Assembly: GCF_009727055.1 (NCBI RefSeq)
Contig: NC_052349.1
Span: 46,816,276-46,880,275 of the forward strand
Source: Benincasa hispida
Lineage: Eukaryota; Streptophyta; Magnoliopsida; Cucurbitales; Cucurbitaceae
Reading direction: 5' to 3'
DNA length: 64,000 nt
Each line of letters starts with the position of its first letter. Within the stretch, counting starts at the first letter, position 1. Made by a program: the position numbers and the translations under genes. Shown here piece after piece: positions 10,265-21,954 of this stretch. The notes under the pieces are model-generated. The model was not told where the DNA came from and made no database searches. It worked only from the letters and a program-made list of their open reading frames with translations.

Positions 10265-13200
10265 TGATAATGGACAGAAATGCACGTTATTACAGTGCTA
10301 AGTTATTAAACAATGAAGGTTTGCATTGATAAAATATATTAGATTGTGTCCAAAAAGAATTAAGTTCATAACATTGCGGTTGCATGCGTTCATCACATAA
10401 GAACAGTTAAATTTGGTATTTTTATGCAAAATATGCGTTAACGTAGGGCGGAAAGTGCGAACACAAGAAATCAATGGTCGAGCGTAGCATTACTGCAAGG
10501 TTTTGCGGTGATTTGTGCTCACAAACATCTGCTCAAGAAGGATTACCGCATAGAGCCGACACAACTTGGTGGCCGCATCTAGGTGAAAGGCATAATTAAT
10601 CACGATGAGACAGAAATCTGACGGTCGAATCTGAATTAAGTTGACAAGCCGCTAACGATAACAAGTACACTCAGCTTTTCAGTGACAAATATTCGACGCA
10701 TCAGTCAGAGAATTAAAACCATCACATCTATGCAATCATAAGAGAGAAGCCGCCCTTCACCCCAAAGCTTATAAATACCGAAGGCATCCTTCAGAAAAGG
10801 GGTTCAGTAGTTCAGCAAGTTAGCAATACTTAGATAGTTTAGTGTTGTTCTTAGATTTTCTTTTATTTTAAGGCGGAAGCGAGAGAAGAAGATTGTGTCG
10901 ATAGATGATGACATGAAAAATGACTTCCTTTGTTATGCATGCACTGTGATGATGAAAGAATGTGATACTACGTCTAAGTATATGCGTTGTTAATGATATA
11001 TTCGTAGTATGCGATGTAGTAGTGCTTGTCACAAGTTTCCTTGCGCTGAAACCAAGTATAATTCCAACGTAAGTTTCTCAGAATAATCCGAGGTCAAACA
11101 CAGGGATTGTTTTCGTTAATGTGTTACTTTCGTGATACATGCGACCGGTTTAACAATGAATAAAGAATTATGTTTATACAGAAATGTAAATTGCGATGAA
11201 ATAAAATTGTGTTTATAAAATAAAATCCTAAACTAATATGATACATGATACAAGATACATGATACATGATACTGAGGTCGGGAACTGACTGTGAAGTTGT
11301 ATAAAGATTCGATGTATGAGATGGCAAGTCTTTATGGATGAAGCAGAAAGAGAAAGAATAAATAGTAAAAAGAATGCAAGTTTGTCAATTGCGTTAAAGA
11401 TGCAAATAAGGTTCCGCTTTCCCTTGGCGTACACCTCTCGGTGATCGAATGCGTTCCCATATCTCTATGGTGAAATAGGGATGAATGTGATTAACGCAAG
11501 GTTGTTTCCATCTCTGGAAATACTTCTCGCTGTAGTTAATGCATTCTTCCAACCTTCTTTCAATAGGCAGAATAACATCTTTACTTCTGCTCTCACAGGT
11601 GAAGATGTCGTTGAGCATGCTTTAGCTAAACTTGATTATTTCCTTAACACAATTAACTCACTCGCTTAATTCTTTCTATTTACCCAGGGAATTAGGAAAA
11701 CATCATGGAGAAAATGGATTATGGATGAACAGAAATAGACAGAGAGATGGAAATGGTAATTATCATAACATTTAATACTACAATTAAGCATCTGATACAT
11801 GGTGTGAATGAAAGATTAAGGGAGATGAATACAAATAATGAAATAGAGATTAGAAAGAAATACAGAAAGAGTGTCAACGTCTTGACACAGATTCCGAACG
11901 GAGGTTTTGCTTGCCGGCATGTGGAAGTAATGGAGAGGAGAGCTTCCCTCTCAGGCTTGCTCTTTTGGTAGAAATGACCTTCGCACAGAGCTTCAACGAC
12001 GGGGATTGGAAGGATTCCTTGCTCGGAGACTCACCTCTCGGCCTTGTCTCGTGATTATCCCGGATCTACTCTGGACAGTCGCTTCTGACCAGTCTCTCTC
12101 TCAGAATCGATATATGCACGTCTCTATGTATTCATGTATATTTTTTCAGTGAATTTGCAGAAGCTATTTATAGGTGAATCTTGGCTCTTTCACTTCGTGG
12201 TCCACACTTTATGGTTATAGTAGTTCCTGAAATGGTGGAGTGAATATTTCTTCTGTTACGCAATCAACCTGTTAGAAATGCACAACTGCAAGTTCTACAT
12301 TTGTCAGAATCCTCCGCAAATGCGTTGCTCTTTACATCTTCGATCGATCGTCGCATGCGGTGTTGTTTTTTATTACCGCATGCGGTTGAATTTCTGTTGA
12401 TCGCTAAGCTCTTGATCGATTATCGCATGCGCTGTCATTGCGTTGATCATCTCTTCATTCCTGAATGATGGGCGCAATGCGACGTAGATGCGATGTTTAT
12501 TTTATCTTTGAGCCATGAACGCATGCGGTGACCGATTTCCTGCAAAACAGAAATTGAAACACTCTATTTTACCATCGCAATGGTGTTAGTAGGTGTATTG
12601 ACGACATTTTATAATTCTCGCATTTTTTAGCCAATTTCTATACTATCGACACAACTTTTCTTTCTTTTTACTGCAATATCTAAATAAAATAGTATAAATA
12701 ACTTGTATTTCTACAAGTTATCAATAGCTCGTTCCGGTGAGCTTGGGAGAGCGTCGGAAGCTTTTAAACTGAATAGAGTTGCCAGTATAAAAGCCTTGGG
12801 CAGCAAAGGATTGCTACCAAGCTCTCTACCCTTATCTTCCATTGTTATTTTGTACTCAAACTCATCTATAGAAATGGAATTTACTTCTCTATATCTGTTC
12901 ACTCTCTGTTATTTACGCATGAGTAGCTAAATCTGTTGAATGGGTTGAGAGGCACTTAGCTAGCATAACTGGGGATCTTCATCCTATGCGTTTGTCTTGT
13001 ATTATGTATGTTCATTCGTCCATTAGAGATATGCGGGAGGGTAGTTTAAGGATAGGATCTAGGCCTGGAAAAGTCAGGTTAGAATCTAGGCTCGGGAGAG
13101 TTAGATTACAATGCATAATCAAGAGATAGAAGCTTAGGAATAAGCATTGTTTGCTATTAATGCATCACATGCATCCTAGAGATAGGATATGATTGTATGT

Positions 13201-13713
13201 GGACACCTTGTCTTTGTGTGCATCTTGCATCATCACATAGGAAAAGAGTAGAGACTTAGGAATAAGCTCTATGGACATTTTTGCATTCAACACATGTTTC
13301 CTAGACTTAGGATCGCTGTATTTGCATTGGAAAATGATTTGCTGTGCATGAGTGTAGCATGATCGCATAGTCTGACGCATTCCCAGGTAACGCTAGCTAA
13401 AGACCTTTTCAACCCATTCCTCCGCATACTCAGTGCATCTATCGCATACTCAAACTTTTCTCAAATCCGATGCATTTATTTATTTCATTACCGCAACCAA
13501 CAATCATAACAACTATTGATTTATTGGGTTACCGTAAAGTCTTCTGAGAAATTACCACCGCATATTGCTTTCCCAAGTCCCTGTGTTCGACTCTAGACTT
13601 ACCAGAAAACTCAGTGGGGTTTACACTTGGATTCCACTGAGAAAATTTGAGTGCTCAACGCATTTTCATCATCGCATTTTATCCATAATTCCACCTCATA
13701 AAATAATGCATCA
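10265..13713 (+). mobile_element. Athila solo LTR (plus), itself interrupted
   Basis: Starts TGATAATGGACAGAAATG and ends AATAATGCATCA, like the complete Athila LTR at 25758-27420. Flanks GGTAG (10260-10264) and GGGAG (13714-13718) agree at 4 of 5 bases. A TATA box (TATAAATA) lies at 10770-10777. After removing the nested insertion at 10906-12723 the length is about 1.63 kb, equal to the other Athila LTRs here. There is no internal sequence, so it is a solo LTR left by LTR-LTR recombination. Confidence 0.8.
10906..12723 (-). mobile_element. Athila-family solo LTR (minus) nested in another solo LTR
   Basis: Reads on the minus strand from TGATAACTTGTAGAAATAC to TTTTTCATGTCATCA. Flanks are ATAGA (10901-10905) and ATAGC (12724-12728), a 4-of-5 TSD. 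It resembles the LTR starting at 61083 closely, including a TATA element (minus strand, around 12165) and the block around the CCCTGTGTTCGACC phrase. It is 1818 bp long. ORFs inside it (11124-11971) are incidental. Confidence 0.8.
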
Positions 13714-14257
13714 GGGAGCTATGTGCACATAGGGAACAAAGGGAACGCAAGAGAGTAAGCATTTAAAATTTGTAACAGTTAACTATCTACCGTGCGTGTA
13801 GATAGAGATCAGACTCATTCAAAGCAGAGGTTTGAGTATTAACCTCGTATTTATGATATGCTTGTATTATGAGTTGAAATAAACTCTAGAAGTTGCTTAC
13901 CACCCACTGAGCTTTGTAAAACTCATCCTTTTCTTTCATGTTTTTCTTACCAGGTGGCAAAAGGTGAGAAGTTACAGGGTGCTGCTATGGTCAAGGTCTG
14001 CCACAAGCCACAGCCACACTTCCAGGGTATTAAGAGTTGTTGTTATAAACTTTGTAGCTAAGTCTTGGAATTGTATAAACATTACATTGTTGTAATAAAA
14101 TGGGTCTACTCAATCAATTATTGTTTATCTCCTTGACTTAAAGTTTATTGAGTGTAGTAAGGTAGAGATGAGCAATAGGTATCACAAAAAGGTGGTATCT
14201 GCAGTCTCTCATATCTCTCCTCGGGCTCAGGAGACGGGTTCGAGGTGGGGTGTGACA
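13714..14257 (+). mobile_element. Chromovirus-like 3' LTR, right part
   Basis: Continuation of the LTR begun at 8514, up to the terminal GGTGTGACA. Contains a pyrimidine-rich block near 13930-13950 followed by AGGTGGCAAAAGG, and a T/A-rich stretch around 14080. It ends at the 4-of-5 TSD base run TTAGT. Confidence 0.6.
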
Positions 14258-15285
14258 TTAGTAACAACTATTGATAAAGAAAAAAAATAACAACAGCAAC
14301 AACAAAAAAAATATAGTGGTATAACAAAGAATCTAATACCTTTGCTCTCTCCCTTTTTTTGGGGCATGAGAAAGAAGAAAAATGGAATTTAAGAGATGAA
14401 ATGAAAAGAAAGAAAAAAAATGAAACCCACTAGTTGTTCGGGGGTGCAGATCCTTAGGATGAAACCTTACTAAATGCAACCTCTAACTAAATGTGGGTTT
14501 TCGTTTGTGCTCTAGATTTTGATCTTTGGTTAAATATTCTTTTGTAAGAAAGATGTGGATTTTGGGGGTACTAGAAGGGAAAAAATAAAATGGATGTTTT
14601 TGCTCTCTAGGTTGTTGTTGAGAGGAGGAGGTTGAAGGAGGCCAAGGTAGGGTTTTTTGATTGAGAAAGATGGGTTTATAAAACCCAAAACATTACCACA
14701 ATTGCATTTTTTTTTCTTTTGATTGGATTAATTTTAAATTTCACATTTTAACAATAGCTTGAACCCAAAATGGGTTGGAGCCTTAGGCTAACCAATTCCC
14801 AATTCAAAAATTTACTCTTTTTGCTTTCTTTTTTTCCCTAACTAAATTAAGTATTCTAAACAAACTAAAAAACACAAAAGCTACACAAATCAACATGTAT
14901 ATGAAATTAAAATAATGCAAAAAATAATATAATTTACATGTTAATTCAAATTCATTTAAAAGACCGGATAAAAATAGGTGATTATCTTTCTTTGGATCTT
15001 GATCTAATTTAGATTGACATTTATGTGTTGGATTGACGATCCTATCATAATTGCTTATCTTTGCTCGTTAATTTTGAGCTTGCACATTTCCTTGTGTTCG
15101 GCTATGCTTGAATTTACCCCGGTAGCATAGGATTGAATGTTAATGCTTTAATTTATAGGTTGAACTAGAATCCTAATAATGCATGTTCGACCTTGGATCG
15201 AAGATCAATTTAATTAAATGAATAAGGCTTTCATGACAATTAATTGACGTAATTGAATCGTAAATTGTAATGCATGTGTTTTTAG
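14258..15285 (-). mobile_element. 5' LTR of Tat/Ogre-like element, promoter part
   Basis: Resumes the LTR interrupted at 7651. On the minus strand a promoter-like TATA element (TTTATAAACCCATC, about 14670-14683) is followed by a pyrimidine-rich leader containing CCTCCTTCAACCTCC. The sequence beyond 14950 is AT-rich U3-like DNA without ORFs. The outer LTR end is not certain and is taken to be cut by the copia scrap at 15286. Confidence 0.5.
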
Positions 15286-15366
15286 TGTTGGTTTGTATGT
15301 CCTTAAACTCGTAGTTTATAAACAGTAAACATATATGAAGTTTATTTAGATAAATGTTGTTGAATG
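15286..15366 (+). mobile_element. Fragment of a copia LTR 5' end
   Basis: TGTTGGTTTGTATGTCC, followed by an AAACTCGTAG block, matches the first roughly 80 bases of the copia A LTR (minus-strand start at 29532). The fragment then ends at TGTTGAATGGGTTGTATGTCC, which looks like a second partial LTR start. Only the terminus survives. Confidence 0.7.
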
Positions 15367-15374
15367 GGTTGTAT

Positions 15375-16046
15375 GTCCTTTACTAAAGGTATTGTCTTGT
15401 TTCTCAATACCTGCTCTTTTCTGTCAAGAATTTTCATTCATTCTTCCTCGTAAGTTAGATTTTCCTTCAACTGCACTGGTTGTTCTGGTAACACATGAGC
15501 AAGATCTGGTACATACTTTCTCAACATAGACACATGAAAGACATCGTGAATCTGAGACAATTCTATAGGCAAAGTTATTCTATACGTTGCTGGGCCAATA
15601 CGCTCCACTTTCTCATATGGGCATATATATATCTTAGAGTTAGCCTTCCTTTCCTGCCAATCCTAAGTATTCCTTTCCAGGGAGATAATCTAAGGAATAC
15701 CTGATCACCAATTTAAAATTCCAGATCTATTCTCGCTTATCTGTGTAACTCTTCTACCTGTCTCGGGCTATCTTCAGATTCTCCTTGATCAACTTAACAC
15801 CATCTGAAGTCTGCTACACAAGTTCTGGGCCTATTAGCTTCCTTTCTCCAACCTCATTCCAACACATAGGCATTCTACAAGGCTTTCCATACAAAGCTTC
15901 GTATGGAGCCATTCCAATACTAGAATGATAGCTATTATTATACGCCAAATTCTATCAACTACGGATGCGTATCCCAACTTCCCATAAACTGGGGTACGCA
16001 TGCTCTCAGTATATCTTCCAACGTCTGGATCGTCCGCTCTGATTTA
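15375..16046 (-). pseudogene. Chromovirus (Del/Tekay) integrase C-terminal part
   Basis: On the minus strand the downstream half of a Ty3/gypsy integrase can be read with several stops: DGKSERTIQTLEDILRACVL near 16040-15980, the WDTHP and YNNSYHS-like region, a QTSDGVKLIKENLKIA block, and a tail reading QLKENLTYEEE with KEQVLRNKTIPLVK near 15380-15470. Integrase joins element DNA to the host. The core with the DDE residues upstream of DGKSE is missing because the gene is cut at 16046; the preceding part appears at 27421. It is clearly a pseudogene. Confidence 0.8.
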
Positions 16047-16713
16047 CCATCTGTCACTTGATAATCTCCTTTTTGACGACTTTCTTCATTGCAGGGTTAA
16101 GTCTACGTTGATTTTCAATAGTTGCTTTGTGGTCGTCCTCAAGACGAATGTGGTACATACAGTACGCAGGGCTAATTCCTTTGATATCGGCGAGCGTCCA
16201 GCCAATTGCTCGCACATGTTTCTTAAGAATGCTCATCAACGCATTCTCTTGATCTACGTTGAGCGCAAAGGAAATAATCACTGACAGCTTCTCATCCTTC
16301 TCCAGAAATACGTACTTCAAATGTGTTGGTAGGGTTTTTAGTTCAAGGGTTGGTGGTTCCACGATAGAAGGTTGTGTTATTTTTCTTTCTTCTTTTGGCT
16401 CTTCTTCATGCGTTGTGATCGATCCTTCTTCTTTGTTTATTTTTGCTACGATCGCATTGCAGGCAGCTACGGATGCGTTGGCATCCTCTTCTTCACACTC
16501 TTCATCAGACTTTTCTTCTTCAATCAAATTCAGGTCATCATCAGAATCTTGCAGGTCTTCCTCATCAGAAAATTTCATGGCACAAATTATATTAAACTTG
16601 AGCTTCTGTTCGTTTATGCTCAAAGTGATTTCTCCCTTGTACATCAATTTGAGCACGACTCGTTGATAGGAAATGTCGCCCCAAAATGATGGGCACATCT
16701 TGGTCGGCCTCAT
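16047..16713 (-). pseudogene. Athila pol: acidic linker and RT N terminus
   Basis: A 219-codon open segment. The protease tail is followed by a strongly acidic linker (DEEDLQDSDDDLNLIEEEKS) and the RT entry region: LPTHLKYVFLEKDEKL, then VRAIGWTLADIKGISPAYCM and RRLNPAMKKVVKKEIIK. These are diagnostic for the Athila lineage. The polymerase fingers and the catalytic YxDD are missing because the sequence is cut at 16047 right after KKEIIK and continues into unrelated integrase. Plus-strand ORFs at 16259-16689 are antisense shadows of this coding region. Confidence 0.85.
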
Positions 16714-17202
16714 AGTCTAGGATGATGAAGTCAACTGGTAAAATAAATTTATCAATCGTGATTAGCACATCCTTCACCTTACCTTCTGGATGAACCAGAG
16801 ATCTATTTGGTCACGGTGGTGGGCACAAGTTGCCCTACATTTAATTGTCAAAAGATGACAGCGACATCAAATTTATGCTGGCCCCCAAGTCACACAGGGC
16901 TTGCCCAATATAGAGTCCTTCTATGGAGCAAGGAATAGTGAAGCTCCCAGGATCGCTCATCTTCGGTGGGATAATAGATTTGGAACTTTACGTAATGTCA
17001 CCGTGGCAAATTTTCCAGCACCTCTTTTCTTAGTTACCATATCCTTCAGAAACTTGGCATAGGCAGGCATTTTCTCAATCGCTTCACTGAAAGAAATATT
17101 AACATGTAATTGTTTTAGCATAGACAGGAAGCATTGGTACTGTACCTCTTCGTTTTTTTTCTTCTTTAGCCTCTGAGGGAAAGGTGGTAATTGAATTTTC
17201 AC
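16700..17202 (-). pseudogene. Athila aspartic protease, frameshifted
   Basis: The N-terminal helix region ([34 protein letters not shown]) is open at 16957-17202. After a frameshift near 16960 come an active-site phrase [11 protein letters not shown] (about 16880-16910) and, after further breaks, LVHPEGKVKDVLITIDKFIL and DFIILDYEADQDVPIILGR (16592-16800). Athila proteases normally carry Asp-Leu-Gly-Ala-Ser here. Confidence 0.8.
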
Positions 17203-17268
17203 AGTTCCCGTTTCATTTGACTTTGAGGTTGACGCAACCTTAGGTTCTACTGCTTCATTTTCCTTTTC

Positions 17269-18750
17269 TTATTCTTGCGTTGCCACAATCTTTGGTCCTT
17301 TCTTCCTCCCTCCATGGTCTTTCCACTGCACAATGTCACAACTGTGACAATGCTCCTTACCTAATCCCCCTGGGTTGCGTGGAAGCTCGGTTGAACTTGG
17401 CAATGCCCCTTGCGGTCTACTTTTGAGTTCATTCGTAATCTGGCCCATTTTCAATTCAAGGTTGCGGATGGACGTAGCCTGGCTTTGAAGCACTGTCTCG
17501 TTTTTCTCTATGTATTTCTTCAATAGGCTTTCTAGAGAAGAAGATTGCGATAGTTGTTGTGAGCTACTTGCTTGGTTGCTCTGTTGACCATTACTGCATT
17601 GAAAGAACCCTAGTGGCCCTTCTTTTTGTGACACAGAGTGAAAATTGTGTTGTTGATTCTTCCAAGCAAAATTGGGGTGGTTTTTCCACCCGGGGTTGTA
17701 ATTGTTTGAAAAGGGGTTGTTCTTTACAAAATATACAGACTGTGGATTTTACTGGCAATCTTCCATTGCATGCCCACCACCGCAAGTCGCACACCTTGCG
17801 GTGTTTTGACTTATTACGTTAATCTGCCCACGGTGTTGGCTACTGATCGTCATTCCTTAAATCAAATTCATCGTAGCAGTCATTTGGTTTTGCAATGAGA
17901 CAATAGCACCATTATTTGCGTCAGAATCCTTGAGTCTTAATCTCTGGTCACTCTCCCTCCAATCTTCATGATTCTTGGAGATGTGGTCCAGGATATTCTT
18001 CACCTCATCATAAGTCTGGTCAAGCAGACCACCAGCTGCTGCCGCATTGGCAGCGGTCTATGAAGCAGGATTCAAACCATGGTAGAAAATTTCGATTTGC
18101 AGGCAATCTGGTAGCCCATTATGCGGACAATCTCGGACCAACCTTTTAAACCTCGCCCAAGCATCGCTGAGCAATTCGTCCATATCTTGTTCAAAATTAG
18201 TAATAAGCTTTCTTCGTCTTGCGTTTTCGGTAGGTGGAAAATACTTCTTCATAAACTTCTCCACCACCTACACCCAAGAAGTGATCTCTCCTGGTTCGAG
18301 CGAATAAGCCCATTTCCTAGCCTGATCACAGAGAGAAAATGGGAACAATGTTAGTCAAACTTCTTTAGCAGAGATGTTCGAGAACACAAAAGTATTGCAG
18401 ATTTCAATAAAACTTTGGAGATGGGCGTGCGGATCCTCGCCACGCCTTCCTCCGAATTGACCTGCAGCTTGGATCATCTGCAGCATCACTGATTTCATTT
18501 CAAATCTACTTCCGTCTAAGGCAGGCCTCATGATTCCCAGAGAGAAATCATAGAGGTTTGGCGATGCATAGTCTTAATGGGCCTATGTGCGATTGTTTGC
18601 CAACAGAATCGGATTTGCCATGACATTGTTGTTGTTTGGTGCTTCATTCCTAGGCTGCTCCGCCATCTCTTCTTTATCAGATTGTGGTTGCTGTTGGCGG
18701 TCTCTTAGTCTCCTTCAAAACGTTCTCTCAATCTCCAAGTCATAGTTCGC
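17269..18750 (-). pseudogene. Athila gag, broken
   Basis: Minus-strand gag. Capsid core: APNLYDF-like start near 18560, IQAAGQFGGRRGEDPHAHL, then WAYSLEPGEITSW, VEKFMKKYFPPTENARRRKL (18058-18267) and DCPHNGLPDCLQIEIFYHGL. An intact CX2CX4HX4C zinc knuckle (CATCGGGHAMEDC) lies near 17757-17800, followed by NPFSNNYNPGWKNHPNFAW and a Gln/Ser-rich linker (17269-17634). Single stops interrupt it at several points (for example after EDCQ and in the capsid region). Confidence 0.85.
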
Positions 18751-18812
18751 CAGAGATTGAGAGTTCTGCAAAGAAATCACAAAAATTACCGTTAACAACT
18801 ATTTTGCCGAAG

Positions 18813-18830
18813 TCCCCGAAAACGGCGCCA
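18813..18830 (-). other. Athila PBS, tRNA-Asp type
   Basis: The minus strand reads TGGCGCCGTTTTCGGGGA. This matches the plant tRNA-Asp 3' end complement TGGCGCCGTTGCCGGGG except at the middle GC. It lies six bases from the LTR end at 18837. Confidence 0.85.
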
Positions 18831-18836
18831 AAAACT

Positions 18837-20459
18837 TGATGCTTAAATTTTATGAAGTGGAAATATGGATGATATGCGTTGATGGATTGCGTTGTGTACT
18901 CAAGTTTCCCCAACGAAATTCAAGTATAAATTCCTCTGAGTTTCCTGGTAAGTCCAGGGTCGAACACAGGGACTTGTAAAAATAGTTGCGTTGATAAAGT
19001 TTATGAAAACTTTGTGGTAACCAAGTAAATAAATGAAATGTGGGTGTGTTATTGCGTTGATAAAAAAGAGTAAATAAAGGCTGCAGATTTGAGAAAAAGA
19101 GTTGCGTTGATAGATGAAATGAGTATGCAATGAACGGGTTGAGAAGATCTTTAGCTAGCGTTACTCGGAAATGTGTCAAACTTTGCGATCATGTTACAAC
19201 CATGCACAACAAGTCATTTCCTAATGTAAATGCGATGCTCCTAAGTCTAGGACACATGGTTGAATGCAAAATATCCATAGAGCTTATCCTTAAGTCTCTA
19301 CTCTTGTCCTATGCGTTGATGCAAAATGCATGAAAGCAAGGTGACCGCATACAATCATATCTTATTGCTAAGATGCATGCGATGTGTTAATAACAAATAG
19401 TGCTCATTCCTAAGCGCCTATCTCTCGTTTATGTGTTCTAATCTTGTTCTTCCAAACATAGATTCTGACCTGACCTTCCTAAGTCTAGATCTTGTCCTTA
19501 GACTACCCTCCTGAGTATCTCTAATAGACGAATGAAGCATACATAAACAAGATAATCACAAAGAATGAAGATTCCCTAGTTGTGCTAGCTAAACGCTTCT
19601 CAACCCATTCAACTATTTAGCTGCTCATGCGTGAATTATAGAGAGTGAACAGATATAGAGGAAGACGTTTCATTCTTATAACTGAATTAATACAAAATGA
19701 TAATGGAAATTAAAGGTAGACAGCCTGATAGCAATTTCTTGCTGACTGAGGCTTTTTACGAATCTCTATTCTGATCTACAAATATTCCCGCTTCCGCGGG
19801 CGTCGGTCCTCTCTCTTTTTTGGAGCTTCCGGTGCTTTCCCAAGCTTGCCAGAATGATCTATCGATACACCTTCTTCCTCGTGTCCGCCTTAAAATAAAA
19901 GAAGACTATGGACAAAGATGCGAACTTGTAAAATGATGAAATAATCGACTGCTTAACCCCTTCTCTGAAGAATGCACTTGGTATTTATAGGGCATCAATG
20001 GTGAAAGGTGGCTTCTTTCTCTAGGTTGTACAGATGGGACAACTTTAATTCTTGACTGATACGCCGGATAATTGTCACCGATATCGGCTGGTAACTTATT
20101 TTGGATCCGACTGCCATCAGCTTTCTGTCCCATCGATCTTAATTGTCCTTTCGTCCGGATGCGCCCACCATGTTGTGGTGATTCTTCTTGGGTGAATGTT
20201 TGTGAGCACGATCAACGCAAAGTCTTGCAGTGAAGTTGCACTCGACCAATGTATTCCTATGATCGCATTCTTTCCATTACGTTAACACATTATTCTGAAC
20301 AAAAATATAAAGATCAACTGCTCTAATGCATTGAATGCATGCGACCGTAATATTATAGAATTTATGCTTAATGGACGCAATTTAACATATTTCATCAATG
20401 CAATCCGACATTGTTTAAGGATTCAACACTATGATAACATGAATTTCTGCCCGCTATCA
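18837..20459 (-). mobile_element. 5' LTR of minus Athila
   Basis: 1623 bp. On the minus strand it begins TGATAGCGGGCAGAAATTC and ends AATTTAAGCATCA. A TATA box (TATAAATAC on the minus strand) lies at 19981-19989, with U3 to its right. ORFs within it have no recognisable product. Confidence 0.85.
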
Positions 20460-21772
20460 ACAAGCCGTTAAAAGCCACACTGTAGCGGGTACATTGAACT
20501 TTCGGTGACTTTTAAACGGCGCAACAGAGTAGGGAAATTAATGCCGCCCATCATTGCAATCATTTGTAAGAAAAGCTACTTAACCTTGAAATCTATAAAT
20601 ACTAAATGCCATCAGAGAGAAAAGGATCGATCGATCCACGCACATACATATACATATAGATAGAGGACGGAGAGAACAAAGAGACAAGGCGAAGCTGAGA
20701 GAAATCGCTCTCGGACAGAACGAGAGACTACTAGAAAGCAATACAAAGGAGAGAGGGCTAACCCTTGCGAGAGCAAGAATTCACAACTAGAACAGAGTTG
20801 AAGTGATAAAGAGTAGTGTAAAGGCAACGGGAAGCAAGACCTTGCTTACCGAGCTTGTTATCTCTCAAATGCATTTGTTATTTTGTATTCAGCACTTTAT
20901 TTGCAGAAATGGAAACTTCATTTCGATTTATGTTCAATCTCTTCACACCATGCATTAGTAGCTAAATTTCTGAATGGGTTGAGAAGTACTTAGCTAGCAT
21001 GACTTAAGATTTACATTTTATGCGATCATCTTGTCTTATGTATGCATCATTCACCCTTTGGACATACTTGAGAGAGTAGTCTAAAGATAGAATCTAGGCT
21101 TGAGAGAGGCGGATTAGAATCGCATAAGAAAGAGTAGAAACTTAGAGATAAGTTCTATTGCTATTTACACATCGCATGCGCCCTAGAAATAGGAATGATA
21201 GTATACGGTCACCTTGTCTTATGTGTGCGTCATTCATCATTTGGATATAGTTGAGAGAGTAGTCTAAAGATAGAATATAGGCTTAAGAGAGTCGGATTAG
21301 ATCGCATAAGCAAGAATAGAAACTTAGATATAAGTTCTATCGACGGTTTTCGCATATACATTGCATGCATCCTAGAAATAGGAATTATGGCATTCTGCAT
21401 TGAGAAATGTAGTACTGTTATTTGTGTATAGCTTGATCGCATAACTTGTGCACAATCTTGGGAAATATTAGCTAAACTTCTTCTCAACCCCTTCATCACA
21501 TACTTATTGTAACTCTACGCTTTCATCATTCCACGTTCAACTCCGTCGCATAGGAAAAATCTAAAACAAAACACTATACACTTCTTTTTCATCATCGCAA
21601 TAGAATCAAAGAGTCTGCTGCATATCTATTTAGTAGTCCCTATGTTCGACCCTGAACTTACCAGGAAACCTAAGAAGGCTTGTACTTGGGCTTTGTTAGG
21701 AAAACTTGAATGATCATTGCATAACATACATCATCGCATATTCACACTATCGCATCATAATTCTACGCATTA
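20460..21772 (+). mobile_element. 5' LTR of plus Athila, 5'-truncated
   Basis: Direct repeat of 26085-27420, starting at CAAGCC and continuing through the TATA box (TATAAATA, 20594-20601) to the end ATTCTACGCATTA. Short ORFs in it (20612-20827, 21230-21499) are LTR noise. Divergence between the two LTR copies is low by eye. Confidence 0.85.
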
Positions 21773-21779
21773 AGTTTTT

Positions 21780-21795
21780 TGTGCCGTTGTCGAGG
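21780..21795 (+). other. Decayed Athila PBS
   Basis: TGTGCCGTTGTCGAGG corresponds to TGGCGCCGTTGCCGGGG with one base lost and three changed. It lies eight bases beyond the LTR end. It is probably not a good tRNA-Asp primer site now. Confidence 0.65.
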
Positions 21796-21954
21796 ACTAC
21801 AGTATAACATCAAACCTCTTTGATCTTTGCAGCTTTTGACCTCTGTTGCATTGTTATTCCTTCGGTAAAGGAATAAGCAAGCGTCGCATGCACAAAGGAC
21901 GCGCTCTTGAGCCCAATTACGATTCAGAGATCGAAAGAACATTTCGCAAAAGAC

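Larger units (their letters stand above)
7652..14257 (+). mobile_element. Gutted chromovirus-like (Del/Tekay type) element with nested Athila LTRs
   Basis: Whole insertion in the 5' LTR of the gypsy element. The left end reads TATCACACCC and the right end GGGTGTGACA, an inverted repeat apart from one base. Flanks are TTAGA (7647-7651) and TTAGT (14258-14262), a 4-of-5 target-site duplication. Inside are an LTR-like unit (7652-7941), a tRNA-Met PBS (7945-7956), only about 0.55 kb of internal DNA, and an LTR of about 2.3 kb (8514-10264 plus 13714-14257). No gag or pol remains, so it could move only in trans. Assignment to Del/Tekay rests on the PBS, the pol-end/LTR junction and remembered LTR character. 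Confidence 0.5.
16047..20459 (-). mobile_element. Athila element (minus), truncated after RT start
   Basis: From right to left on the minus strand: 5' LTR (18837-20459), PBS (18813-18830), gag (17269-18750), protease (about 16700-17202) and the first residues of RT (to 16047). The 3' half of pol and the 3' LTR are missing. The LTR end at 20459 sits inside the 5' LTR of the next Athila element, so this element inserted into that one. The left edge is a non-LTR junction with chromovirus integrase, consistent with a deletion. Confidence 0.8.

Noticed and set aside
16259..16689. Plus-strand ORFs of 135 and 105 codons, Ser- and Phe-rich
   Set aside because: Antisense to the acidic Athila pol linker (GAA/GAT codons read backwards as TTC/ATC); no homology expected.
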